A stretch of DNA of 64,000 nucleotides from positions 8,680,001 through 8,744,000 of the forward strand of contig NC_086266.1 in NCBI RefSeq assembly GCF_021018805.1. The letters run 5' to 3'. The DNA comes from Prinia subflava (taxonomy: Eukaryota > Chordata > Aves > Passeriformes > Cisticolidae). Position numbers and translations under genes: made by a program. Each line of letters begins with the position of its first letter. The first letter of the stretch is position 1. Positions 1 through 11,600 of the stretch are shown in pieces. The notes beneath the pieces are model-generated. The model made no database searches and was not told where the DNA came from. It saw only the letters and a list, made by a program, of their open reading frames with translations.

Positions 1-312
1 GAACTTTCAGGGTCTGGGGTTGCCTGAGCCGGGTTCCCTGTGTGCTCAGGAACTCCAGCCCCTCATATCTCACGGAAGGGAGGGGGGTGGAGAGTGCATC
101 TGGATGCAAAGAGACCAGAGAGATGGCAGCTGAGGAGCAATGCTGGATGAGCACCGAGCCCTGGCCAGGGTTCCAAGGTTGGGGTGGGCAGGGATAGTCC
201 TTGAGAAAAGCTTCTGCAGCATTTGGCACTTGCCCCAGCACTTGAGAATGGGAGAGAGCAACCCCCAGGGCATTGCTCTTGATTGATCAGTCTCTTCCAT
301 GGCCTTTTGCAG
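1..312 (+). other. TSC22D3: 3' end of the last TSC22D3 intron
   Basis: Non-coding sequence ending in a pyrimidine-rich stretch and the AG acceptor at 311-312, directly before a coding exon that opens in frame with the TSC box. The upstream exons of the gene lie outside the window. No other feature is visible here. Confidence 0.85.
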
Positions 313-558
313 GATCTTGTGAAAAATCATCTGATGTATGCTGTGCGAGAGGAGGTGGAGGTCCTGAAAGAGCAAATCAAGGAACTGTTGGAGAAAAATT
401 CCCAGCTGGAGCGTGAGAACAGCCTCCTGAAGACCCTGGCCAGCCCTGAGCAGCTGGAGAAGTTCCAGTCCCGGCTTCCAGCAGAAGTGCTGTGCCCCGA
501 GGAGCAGAGCCCCGGGGTGGCTGCCCCGGCCCAGCACTCCGGGGGCTCTGCGGTGTAA
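313..558 (+). CDS. TSC22D3: TSC22D3 (GILZ), terminal coding exon: TSC box and leucine zipper
   Basis: Last coding exon (81 residues plus TAA) of a TSC22-domain protein. TSC22D3/GILZ is a glucocorticoid-induced leucine-zipper protein that binds and restrains NF-kB and AP-1 and dampens Ras/Raf signalling; it forms homo- and heterodimers through the zipper. The exon opens with the TSC box ([20 protein letters not shown]), runs into the heptad zipper ([20 protein letters not shown]), then a proline-rich tail ending GGSAV. The tail separates it from TSC22D4, whose C-terminus ends differently, and from TSC22D1/D2. The reading frame is phase 0 at the AG acceptor (311-312); mammalian paralogues also split just before the aspartate of the TSC box. 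The alternative N-terminal exons that distinguish the long and short isoforms are upstream of the window. The remaining uncertainty is only in isoform structure. Confidence 0.95.
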   Translation, partial: DLVKNHLMYAVREEVEVLKEQIKELLEKNSQLERENSLLKTLASPEQLEKFQSRLPAEVLCPEEQSPGVAAPAQHSGGSAV

Positions 559-1580
559 GGTGGCTCTGTCCTCGGGGTGGGCAGAGCCACAGAACTCTTT
601 CTACTTAATCTCCTGCAAAATCGTTTCCGCCTTCATCTCACACGAAGGACTGCCAGACCTTGGCACTGAGCCATGCCCCTCGGGCAGCCCTGGCCAGCCT
701 GCAGAGCCAGCAGCTGTCTCCATGATGAGGATGCTCTTCTGTGAGGAAGTTGGGGGCAGCTGACCCCCCCCTCCCCATCCAACTGCCCACCAGGTGCCAG
801 GAGGAGATCTGGTACCTGTCCCGGGCTCTGCCGAAGAGCGGAGCTGGGCGGTCTTCAGCACCATGATGGCAACCTGCAGTAGGAAGGAGCGCACTGCAAG
901 CTCCAGGCCGTGGTTGTGTTCTGCAGGGGGTTGTCTCTTTCTCCCCCTGACACTGGAGGGAGATCGGTGTTTAGTGAGCGAAGCAGATGTGTCCCACAAG
1001 CCACCCAGCCAGGAGCCTGCTGGAATCCGACCCAGACTGAGCAGCACCAGGGGTGGCAGCTGCAGCGTAGACCATGGCTGAACGCACAGCAGTGTGGGAA
1101 TTACAAGGAAAAAAAGCTTGTTTTGTTAGTTTGGGCATCTTCTGTACCTGTACCTATGTATAAACATGCGCACTGGAGGTGCCTCTGAGGCTGTGGGGTG
1201 CCCGCTCTGGATCAGCCATGCCCATCTGAACAGCTGGGGCATTCAATGGCAGACTGGAACGGTGAGCACCTATCAGTGGGCAGGCCAACTATTGTAAGTG
1301 GCACCAAGAAGGGGACAGATCCACTCCTCTCTGGCATCCCACCTGACAGAACCACGTGGCAGCGCTGGGACGATCTGGATTGACCAGCGGGCAGAGCCAC
1401 AAGCCAAGCTGTGCTCTAACCCACTGGGGTGGAGGAGCCAGCCCATGCTCCTGGGCTCCTCTCTGTCCCTGGCCTGTTCTCTGGGATGTGACGGGACATT
1501 GCTTTTGATATCAGAAGCGGTAACACTGTTGTGTAAATCTAGATAGAAATGGCAATAAACTCTACTTTTATATATACCCG
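559..1580 (+). other. TSC22D3: TSC22D3 3' untranslated region
   Basis: Sequence between the stop codon and the first good polyadenylation signal. No open frame here looks coding. The end is set by AATAAA at 1554-1559 with T-rich sequence after it, giving a 3' UTR of about 1 kb. Confidence 0.7.
1554..1559 (+). promoter_or_regulatory. TSC22D3: Polyadenylation signal of TSC22D3
   Basis: Canonical AATAAA on the + strand about 1 kb after the TSC22D3 stop, followed by a T-rich stretch and then a TGTGTCTGTGG GU-rich element at about 1590. It is the first canonical signal after the gene. Confidence 0.75.
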
Positions 1581-4500
1581 TGCCCCAAGCTGTGTCTGTG
1601 GCTGGGAAGAGGGGGGAGAATGATGGCACTGGAGAAGAAGCTGGGAATGGGACTGGTGAGGATACTGGGCTGGTGCTGTTCCCCAGCTGGGAAAACTTGG
1701 CAGCTCCTCACCTTTGCAGGGGGTTTAGTTCCCCCTAGGTGGCCCTAGCTGAGCCAAGATGGGTTTTTGGAGATACAAGTAGGCAGCCCCTTCCCAGTGG
1801 CTGGAGGTACGGTAGGGAAAAGTGCTGTGAACCTGCAGGTCTCTGTCCCCTGTGACACACCTCTGCAGGGCAGACTTAGGGGGCATATGCAGAAAGGAAA
1901 TTCTCAGGCTGTGTGGATCTGTATGTACCCCCAGCTCTGCTCTTCCTCTGGTGTTTTTGTTCTCATAGCCATCATTGATATTGTTTATTTGATTGTTTTT
2001 TTCATTTTGGGCCATCTCAAAACATGATATGAGAGTAAGAGGATTGGTGATCTGGATTGGCCAGGGGTGAGGGATGCCCCAACCCTGTTATAGGGCACAG
2101 CCAGCTTTTGATTCAATCCCATGGGGTATATGAGGGAGGGCAAAAAAACCCCAAACCCTTCATCTCCAGGGCTGCTGATGGCTATTTAAGTTTAAAGCCT
2201 GGAGGTAGTTTGTGCAGAGCCCAGGCTGGCAAGATGTTTGAAGCAAGGTGCAGTATCCTCCCACGAAGTTTTCTAGGAACACAACTCTTGGGCTATGCAG
2301 AGCCATCCTTGGGCCAGAGTGCCTGGGGCCAGGGGAGCAGGTAGGTGGCCATACCCTGTGCTGCAGCAGCACAGCTCCACACGGTTTCATGCCTCTGCTG
2401 TGGTGAGGGCGGTTCAGCCCCAGCCCTGTGTGAGTCACGGTGGAGCTGGGGGTGGCTGGCATCCTGGAAACGCCGGGTAAACAGAAAAACACAGGCCACA
2501 AAGGCTTGAAATCATTATTGGGTGGCTTTAGCCTCCCTATTCTGTCTGTCCCAACATGGTGACCCCACAGCAGCCTTGTGCAGGCAGCCCTGCAGGTGCT
2601 GTAGTGCAAGGGCACACGCATGTGCCTTGGGAGCACATGTGTGTGATGACTTTCCCTGTGTGATGACTTTTCCTGTGTGTGTAAACAGGTTCAGGCCCCT
2701 CTGCCATGTACATATGCATCCCTTGCGCACACAGGCACTGCAGCAGCCTGTTGGGGACACACACAGCAGACCCCAGCTGTGCTGCCAGCCTCTCACACTT
2801 ACAGCTGCTCCAGAAAGGGCTGTTCCACAAGGCAGCTGGATCCAGCTGTGCTCGCACTGGCCAGGTCACTATGGTGAGTGTTGGGGGTGCTGGGAAATGG
2901 TCCCGCCATCCTTCTGGCCCCTCTAGGCTGGGGAATCTTTGGCCTGCAGCAATGAGCTCTGTGTCCCATTTGTTCTAATTGCATCCTCAATCCAGCTGGG
3001 TTCCAGGGGTGCAGCAATGGTGTTGGGAGTCCTGTTTGCTGCCTCTCCCCGTCCCCTGTCCCCTCCCCACAGCCTTGGGGTTTCGCACAGCACAGAGGCA
3101 CACAGGAACAGGCTGTGGCAAAACCCGCTCATTGCAGCCATCTGCTCCAAAATACTTCCTTCAGAGCTCAGCCTTCCTCCCACGAGTAGGCAGAGCCTTT
3201 CCTGTCCTGTGGTGTGGTGTGACAAAGTGCCAGCCAATGGCACAGGGCAGCCCTTGCAGAGCTCCCACCTCCCCACTGCCCCACGGTGCCCCAGGGGTTC
3301 ATGCACAGCCCAATACCCTGCACCCACTAACAACCCCCACCTGGCCTCCCCTGGGCCCCAGCGTCTCCTAGCCCAGCCCTGGATCCACCCCGACTGGCTC
3401 AGCTCAGGGGCATGGTAGAGAAAAGGGCTCAGGGGGCGCATGTTGTTGCAGAGTGTATGTGATGCTTGGATGCAGGTGAGCAGCAGCCTGGGAGGAAGTT
3501 TGGAGCAGCACAGGGAGGGCAGCAGGATTTGAGGGTTTGCCCAAGGGTGAGGATGTAGGGGAGACAGCCCCAGCCCTGCCTGTTTTCTCTCCTTCACTGG
3601 GTTCTCGTAGGGAGATTCCACTCCAGCCAGGCAGAAGGGCCTTATGCAACATCCCTCCCTGCACTTCAAACACTGTGTGCCTCCCTGCTCCTCAAATCGA
3701 ACACCATGTCCCAGCCCAGCCCAGCCCAGCCCTGCGGGAGCCTTGCAGACAGATGCATGCATGGGATTTTCCATGCAGTCTTTAGTGCTCAGAACCCTCA
3801 TAGATCGAGGTCAGCCCACGGCAGCTGCCGAGGCCTGGGGACCCTCTCAGAAGAGGACACTGCTGCACAGTGGAGGCTCCCACTGGAGAGTGGCACAAGC
3901 CATGGTGCCAGCCCTGAGCAAGTCGCAGCTCAGTGCCATGGGGGTTGGAGCATGGTGAGAGCAAGAACCAGCTGGAGCCTACACAGGCAGCCAGGGTGCT
4001 GGGGCTCTGTGTGCAGCAGCCTCCCAGGACACCTGCACAAGCATTCCATGAGCACTGGGAGCCCCCTATCTGGGACAGCTGGAGAGGGAGAGATGCAAGC
4101 ATGAGGATGCACCAGCAACAAGCCAAGCATGTGGAGCCCACACCCCAAGAACCTGTGCAGCAGGGTGGGTGGGGTGTGCAGAGGGGTTGCACCAGAGCTG
4201 AGGGTCCTCATCTAGCCCGTCTCCTTCCCCACAGCTCACCCACCCTTCTGCTGAGCCTGTTTCCCCTCTGTTCATTCCCCTGAGAAGGGGATTTTTCCAA
4301 GGCTGGGTCAGGCCGAGACTCTAGCATGCCTCCAAGCTGTCCCAGATGGGTAAGAGGTTTCAGGCTTTCATGGCAGGCAGGCCCAGGCTGAGGGGAGGGA
4401 GCTGTTTCCGGCACACGTGCATGCCAGGAGCTGCTGGCAGGGCTGCCCACCACAGGCACACTGCAGCCGTGCCCTTTGCCAGCACCGTCAGCCCTCTGGC

Positions 4501-5252
4501 ACTGGCACCTGTGGGATAGTGGCAGCAAGTCCCAAAATGGCACAGGCAGTCCTTGCAGAGCAGCTGTTGTTGTCCCGGTGCCGTGCCACCCTTATATAAC
4601 TGGCTAACCAGCCCAGGCCTGTGCCCTCTGCTTAGGGCTGGGACAGGACCCAGCAGTGCCAGCCGCCAGCCCCCTTAGGGCTTTTGGCCCCATCACAGGT
4701 CACAGGGCTGTCCCCCCTCCCAGGAGCACTGCCACCCCTGTCCCCCCACAGCCCCAGGGGGATGGGGACCTGCCAGAGCAAGCCCAGCTGGTGCCCAGGG
4801 CTCAGTGTTGGGGTGGGGGCCGGGGCAGGGCTGCTTGGATGGGTACACAGTGTTCCCTGGTGGTTTGTGTCCCCGGCACCCTGCCCTGACACCCAGCCAC
4901 AAGCATTTGTTGGTATCAGGAAGTGAAACAAACAGCAGGCAGTAACCTGGCAGCAAGACCGCAGCTGCCCCAGCGTTCTGGGAGCACAGGGTGCGCTACA
5001 CTCCTGCCAAGACCTTACTACACCAGCTGCCCTTGGGACAGCACCTCTCCCTGCCCTGAGTACTGTGGGGGATACCTAAGGAGAGCAGCTGGCTCACCCT
5101 CTCAGTCCTCAGGTATCCTTCCTGCATCCTCCTGTGCTGCAGGATGAGTTTTCCCATTGGGAAAAATAAAAATAATGCCATGGTTTGTGGCCTGTGGGCT
5201 GCAGCTGTGTCCCCACCCTGGTCAAGTCCTGTGGGGGGAAAAACATGTCAGC
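1581..5252. other. Intergenic, no gene recognised
   Basis: GC-rich unique sequence. The longest open frame (292 codons, minus strand, 2923-3801) has no recognisable domain and the composition expected from chance in GC-rich DNA. I see no RNA gene or intact repeat here. Confidence 0.6.
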
Positions 5253-5496
5253 AGGGCCTATTGCAATAGGACAAGGGGGATTGAGTTAGATTGGATATAG
5301 GAAAGTTTTTTTACAATGAGGATGGTGAGACCCTGGCACAGGTTGCCCACAGAAGCTGGGGCTGCTCCCTCTCTGGAAGTGTCCAAGGCCAGGCTGGATG
5401 GGGCTTGGAGCAACCTGGTCTAGTGGAAGGTGTCCCTGTCCATAGCAGGAGGGTGGAATAGATGACCTTTATACATCTCTTCCAATCCATTCTGGG
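5253..5496 (+). mobile_element. CR1 LINE, 5'-truncated 3' end
   Basis: Typical avian CR1 3' terminus in sense orientation. It has the 'ggacaaggggga' stretch near 5270, the 'caggttgcccacagaagctgg' region near 5339, the 'ggctggatggggctt' block near 5391 and the 'gatgaccttt' block at 5461, and it then runs into the octamer tail. CR1 copies in birds are usually truncated at the 5' end and lack a poly(A) tail, ending instead in 8-mer repeats, as here. Only about 240 bp remain, so no ORF2 is present. Confidence 0.9.
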
Positions 5497-5658
5497 ATTC
5501 TGTGATTCTAAGAGTCTGTGATTCTGTGATTCTGTGATTCTATGATTCTATGATTCCATGATTCTGTGGTTCTGTGATTCTGTGATTCTGTGGTTCTGTG
5601 ATTCTGTGATTCTGTGATTCTGTGATTCTGTGATTCTGTGATTCTGTGATTCTATGAT
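5497..5658 (+). repeat. (ATTCTGTG)n octamer array at the CR1 3' end
   Basis: About 20 tandem copies of an 8-bp unit, with ATTCTATG and GGTTCTGTG variants. It is an expansion of the 8-mer tail of the adjacent CR1 copy. The open frame across it on the minus strand is a repeat artefact. Confidence 0.92.
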
Positions 5659-8600
5659 GCTTTGGTCTAGCTGGGTCCAGCTGTCCCTGCAGATCCCTGC
5701 CTGTGACACAGGGGTGCCATGCTTCTGGGAGCCAGACTTGCTGGCTGCCCTTTCATCTCCACCCAGCTGGAGAAAGGGTAGCCCAGTGAGGAGCCATCTG
5801 CCCACATTCTGCCATGGGTCAGCACACAGGGAGCCACAGCTTTGTACCCGTGGTGAGGTGGCTGTGTGTGTAATCCTCTGGACAGACACTCCTCAGGGCT
5901 GGGACAGCTGTGGGACCTGCTGTGGCAAAAGGACTTCAGCTTCCCAGGTAGAAATAAGGTCAAACAGCCCCAGGGAGAAAAGCTTATAGGAGGAGAGGAG
6001 AGGGAAGGAGATGGAGTGTGTAGCATTGTGTTAGGGAAAAGCAGGAGATACTACCAAATGACAGCAGCAAAGACAAAAGTTGCTGAGGCAGGTGAAAAAC
6101 AGGTGGGTCATGCAGGAGGGTGACAAGAGTGCAAAAGACACAAACAACCTGAGATGCCTCCTGCCTGTCCATGCTAGAGCCAGTGCAACAGCTCCTAGGA
6201 GGTTAATGGGATCATTAGTGGCGATAAGGAGGCAGCTAAACAGTAAAATGTTCCTGAGAAAGTGAACTTCCTCATTCCAGCCAAGAAAGGGAGATTGGTT
6301 CAGAGCAAACAGCACCAGGATAAACAACTTAATTAGAAACAGCAATTTCTCAAACCCAGACAAACAACCCAGATCTGGAAGGTTTCATGTGGGAAGAGCC
6401 ACACTTGGAGCAAACACTTCCCTGTGGGACTGCCACTTAATGAATGAGCACTTGGAGTTACAGAAGGTGCCAGGGATTAACTGGGATTTAGAGGCCTGGG
6501 GGACTTGGCCAATTTGCTTTAATTGATCGTTAGAAACAGCATAATCCCCAGGAAAATCAGTGTGGGAAATCCGGGCGCCAGGCTCCAGACTTTGCCAGGA
6601 CTTACAAGAGGACACAAGTCACAAAGGGGTTGCCTTCATTGGCAAAGGCTTTGCAAATGAGTGACTTGTCTTGTACCTGACCCTCTGGGGGATGCCCATG
6701 GCCCCTCTCAGTCCCTAGCTGCCTGCCTGGTACCCTGCCTGCAGAAGCAGCTGCCCGCACTGCCTGGCTCCCAGACCAGAGGGCAGAACAGAGGGACAAG
6801 GGCTGGCCTGCACCCTGGGCAAGGCTGATCTCTCTGCCCAGTTCCTCCACATCCCACTGCCACTCAAGCCCAGGGCTGCCTGTAGGCCCTGTTGAGGCAG
6901 CTGGTGATCTTGATTTGGTTGACACTGGGGGCAGCCCTATGCCAGGTGTACACTGTTTCCAGACACTGACATGGATATTTTCCCCTGAGCTCAGCACTCA
7001 GGTCTCCCTGGTATTTGAGGTCTCTCCTGCCAGCCTTCCCAGCCCAGTCAATGATTACCCAGGATGGAGGTTACCCAAGAGCCAGCAGGACAGTAACAGA
7101 GCAGGAATGACATCCCCAAGCAAACACTGGCTGTGCTGGCCAGGGCAGGGTGCCAGGTCCCGACAACTTCTGCACACCTTTTTGCTGACACAACCAAGGT
7201 GTGTGGGGCCACCCCACTGCCAGCTGGTGGTCTGCTGCAGCGGGACACCCCAGAACCCCAGAAGGCCTGAACCCCCTCCCTGCCCCTGCAAAATCAAGAT
7301 CTCATTGCCACTGTGGGTCAGCTGTGATGGCCTTTCTGCTCCCACTGGAGACACTGGCCCCTGCTGCTGGATGGGTCACAGGCCGTGGCACCAGAGGTCA
7401 GGGCCGTGGCAAGAGATTTGGCTGGTTATGCCACACAGTGGTCAAGTATATTTGTTGTGTCTGAGCCCTCCTCTACCCTGTGCCACCCTGTCTGGGCCTG
7501 ACCTGCTGAAGCTGGCAGCTATAATCCCAGCAGGGCTGGGGCTTGGCTTCATGGCAGGAGATCTCCTAGCTCTGGGATCACAAGCTGGAGTGACTTTTTG
7601 GTCTTTGCTTTTTGCTGTGGAGTAGCCCTGGCATTTCAGAGAAGGGGACCTCAGGTGAAGGGCTCACTGCAGCAGGCACCACAGGTACCCAGGGCTTGGA
7701 CAAGATAGCAAGAGGTGGGCTGCAAAAAGCCACCACTTTCCTGGAGGATGGGTGGGTTCTGTTTGTACATGCACAGTGCAAAGCAGCACACTTCCAGTCT
7801 TTCCTCTCCACCCCTGCAGAAACTTCCCTCTCAACCTTCCTGCACTCTCCTCTCAGTCAATTCAGTATTTCTTTTGTGCTCACAACAGAATATACACTAG
7901 CAAAGTTAAAGAGAGTCCTTGTCCATCTCTGAGCCAAACATAGCTAAACTTCCTGTCCCAAAGGTCCTAGAGGCATGAAATGGGACTCCTGACCTGCTGG
8001 GAGCATTCTGGTGCTCTGGAATATGGAACATCAGCGTGGCCCCATTTTTAATTACCATACTCTGGTAGAAGCATCATCACAGCAGAGCTGCTGCTGCTCC
8101 TGAACAGCCCTGTGCACTTGGGAGAAGCCCCCAAGGGTGCTTGAGCCAGGATGATGCAGGCAGGTTTGTCTGTGGGTCTGGAGGCCCTTAGCTGCCCTGG
8201 TCTCCTTTCCAGCCCCCCCAGCATGGGCTGACCATGAGTGACAAAGGTGATGCAGTGCCAGGGGCATTGCAGCTGAGTTGGTACCCTGGGGAGATGGTCC
8301 CACGGTGGGAGAGCAGGCAGGGGGTGGCCACTGCCAGGTGTGGGCCACAGCCCTGCCAGCAGTCTTTTACTTATTCTTCATGAGGGAACCTTTGGACTGT
8401 GGAAGTTTCGAGGCTCAGGGAAGGCAGGGGCAAAGGCAGAGTCCAGGCCGGGCTCTGTCTGTCTGGCCTCCCTCAGCGAGGAGACTGCCAGGCTGGGAAC
8501 ACCTGTGGGTGAACACACTGCACAGGGGCTTGTGCAGGGTGAGTGGATGTGAGCACAGGGCATGCAGGGCCTTGTCTCTGTCCTGGTAAGGTCCAAGCTG

Positions 8601-11600
8601 CAGTGCTGTCCCATCTTGGTGTGAAGGGGCTCCATCAGCCTAGTGACAGCTGCAGAGGAGAAAGCAGAGCTCACCCTGGGCCTCTCCAGGCTGTCTTCAT
8701 CCCTGCACTGACCCCACAGCAGTGCACCAGCCCCTGCACCCTGGACTGTGCTCATGCAGCTGCAGCAGCAGCCCCTGCCCTGTGCTTGGCAGCAGGAAGG
8801 GACTGTGGGCTCCGCAGCTGCAGCTGGGGCGCCATGGCTTCCAGCAGGGACCAGCTTCCTCCCACAGCAGCTCCCAATTAAACCAATTTCTTGGATGACT
8901 TCAGCAATGCAGGAGCCGGAGGCTTTGTACTTGTGCAGCCTCTTGGGCCACCCCCAGGGTCTCCCTGTCCCCCCCGATGCCCTCCCCATCCCCAGGGCAG
9001 CACCTGCTCTCTTGTGTAACACGTGGCCTGATCTCCCAGGGCAGTGCGTCCACTGGCCCTGCTGCTCTCCATAAGCCTTGTTGGGAACATATCCCAGCAG
9101 GAGCCAAGTGCTGGGGACTGTCCTGGCCTCACCAGGCACAAACAAGGCAGTGCCATGCTGGGATGTGAGCCAGAGGCAGCTCTGAAGCAGCCGCCTGGTC
9201 CAGGCCCCACCGGTGCCAGCCCGCTGTGCCCAGAAGCTGTGGCACCAAGCAGAGCAGCACATCAAAGCCCTTCTTGCTTCAGCTACCCACTACTCTAGCC
9301 AGGCACAAAGAGGGAGTGGCAGGGAAGACGGACAGGCAGGGCCAAGGCCCCCATGGGGCTGTGACCAGGGAGTCAGGTGCCTTCCCTCTCTGAGCATCTC
9401 CGTCCTCGTGCCAGAGCTCAGTCATAGCATATAACAGGTACTCAGAGCAGCTGGGGTGGAGAAGGGACAGGAACACTGCAGGCGCCAAAGCAAGGCTCAC
9501 AAGCACAGGCTGCACTGATGGCCAGGAATGAGGGGAGCCTTGAGTGGGCTGAGCTGGTCACTGCAGGACACAGGAGCTGCACTCTCACAAGCCCAAAACG
9601 GATGGATAGCACAGTGGCAGGGACCTGTGCTGTCTAACAAGAAGGGTGCAGAGAACTTCTGGCGTGTGACTCGGAGGGAGACAAACCCAAAGGTGTCCTG
9701 GGCTGGGTGGGACAGTGTTCAGACAAACACCAGGGTCCTTGTCACTGCCAGTGCCAGAAGGGCAGCTCTGGGGGCATGTGAGACATGGGCTTGGGCCACC
9801 TGGCAGAGAGAGCCTCTGTGGCAATGGCAGTGGTGCTGCTGCTGGCCCTGGTGGCACACTACACTCACACAAAGACACTGCACTCAGCCCTGCAGCCATG
9901 GCACTGACACATACACACACATGCTTTAAGTCACATGCCTGGCTCCATGCTCAGTGGGACCAGAGCCTCATGGTACCCCAGGCAGCCTTTGGGGTAGCTG
10001 AAGGCTCAAGAGGTGCAGGTGAGACTTTGCTGCAGAGAGCAGAGTGTGAGCAGTTTGGCTGCTGCAATTGCACTTCGGGAATTTGAGTCGAGTGGCAGAT
10101 ATGGGGTAGAAATCCTTGGTGCTGACACTACCCAGAGCTCCACAGCACAGGGGCTCAGGGACCAAGGGGAATAGGGCCAGGACCCAGGCAAAGAGCCTGA
10201 ATGGCAAAGCACTGAGCAGCAGAGGCTGCAGGCTCCTTAGCTGGGTAATTATTGTTATTGTTATTATTGTAATTACAATAACAGCAACAGCTACAGCTAG
10301 CTGCCACTGCATCACTGATGGCATCATCACTATTGTCATTGCAGTGGGAAAGTGATGCCCCAGAGCAGGAAGAGCCTTAGTCAATGCCCATGTAGCCTGT
10401 CCCTCTCTGAGGGCGTTCACAGCTCCAAAGCTCCCTGCTGATCTCAGGGCTGTGCCTCTTCCTAAGGTCAGTCCCTGCCAGGGACCGGCTCGCTCTGTCC
10501 CCAAGGCCTGGCCTGTTGTCATTTGGGGTTCAGCCAGAGCAGGTGTCACTACTCAAAACTCTGCCACTGCCAGGGAGGATGCCCTGCTCATGGGACAGGC
10601 CCATGTGGCTTTCCAGCTCTCCTCCCACCCCAGAAAAGGCTACTACTAATGGAGGGATTGTTAGAGAATTAAGGGTTGGAGCAGCAAGCAGGTCTGGGCT
10701 GTGGGCTGCAGAGTGTCAGGGATTGCCCTGGGACAGCAGTCTGGTGCCACCACCTCTCCAGCCAGAGCTGGCGCTGCTGGAGAGCTAAGCCCAAAGTGCT
10801 GGAGCCCACCCCAGCTGGCAGTACACAGGCTTTGCTCCTTCAGGGAGTTGGAGCAGGGATGCTGCCCACCTCCGTCCATGTCACCTGAACATTCTCTGCC
10901 CCCAAGTCCTGGAAGGGTTCTGTTGCATAGCTGGAGCTCCCAGCTCTAGTACGTGGTGAAATGGCCATGCCAAAACTCCTGGAGTGGTGGAGCAGTGCCT
11001 GGGAGCTAATATTGCACAAAAGCTTACCAGCTGTCCTGGACAAAGAGAAACACTCCCAATCTTCCTGTGGCTGCTCACTCTTCTATAATTTCACACTTAG
11101 AGAAGCACCCAGCTCCCACAGACACTCAGCACTGACAACCTGCACCCAGCAAGGGAACCCATCCCTCCTGCTTTGCCCCCAGCTGCCTGCTTCCTTCAGG
11201 GTGTTGTGGGGGAGCAGGGCCACTCCTGCTTCTCGCAGGGTTGAGAACCCTGGGAGCACCCTGCAGCATTTCTAGCAGCCACAGCTGTGCCTCACCAATG
11301 CAGCCATGACAGAGCTCACACCTCTGCTTCCAAATGCCACCATATCCCTTCAAAGAATGGAGGAAGGTCCTTCTCAGACCAGAAGCAAATCCCTGCTCCA
11401 AGCCAGGCCTGGATTACACGAAGGGGGTTATGGCAGCAACAGTCTGCTTGCAGTCCACGCAGTCTTGCCTAAGAGAAAGAGCACTTGTGTGGGGACATGT
11501 GAGCACTCGCAGAGACCCTGTGCATTGGCTGTGTGGGGCATCCCAGCAGTACCTGAACCACTGAGGCTGTGACCTCCCAGAATTCCTGTTTTGGGGAAAC

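Noticed and set aside
2923..3801. 292-codon minus-strand frame
   Set aside because: Cys/Gly/Leu-rich chance translation of GC-rich intergenic DNA, with no family resemblance.
5497..5658. CRISPR-like or coding repeat array
   Set aside because: The 8-bp unit has no spacers and follows a CR1 3' end; it is the usual CR1 tail satellite.
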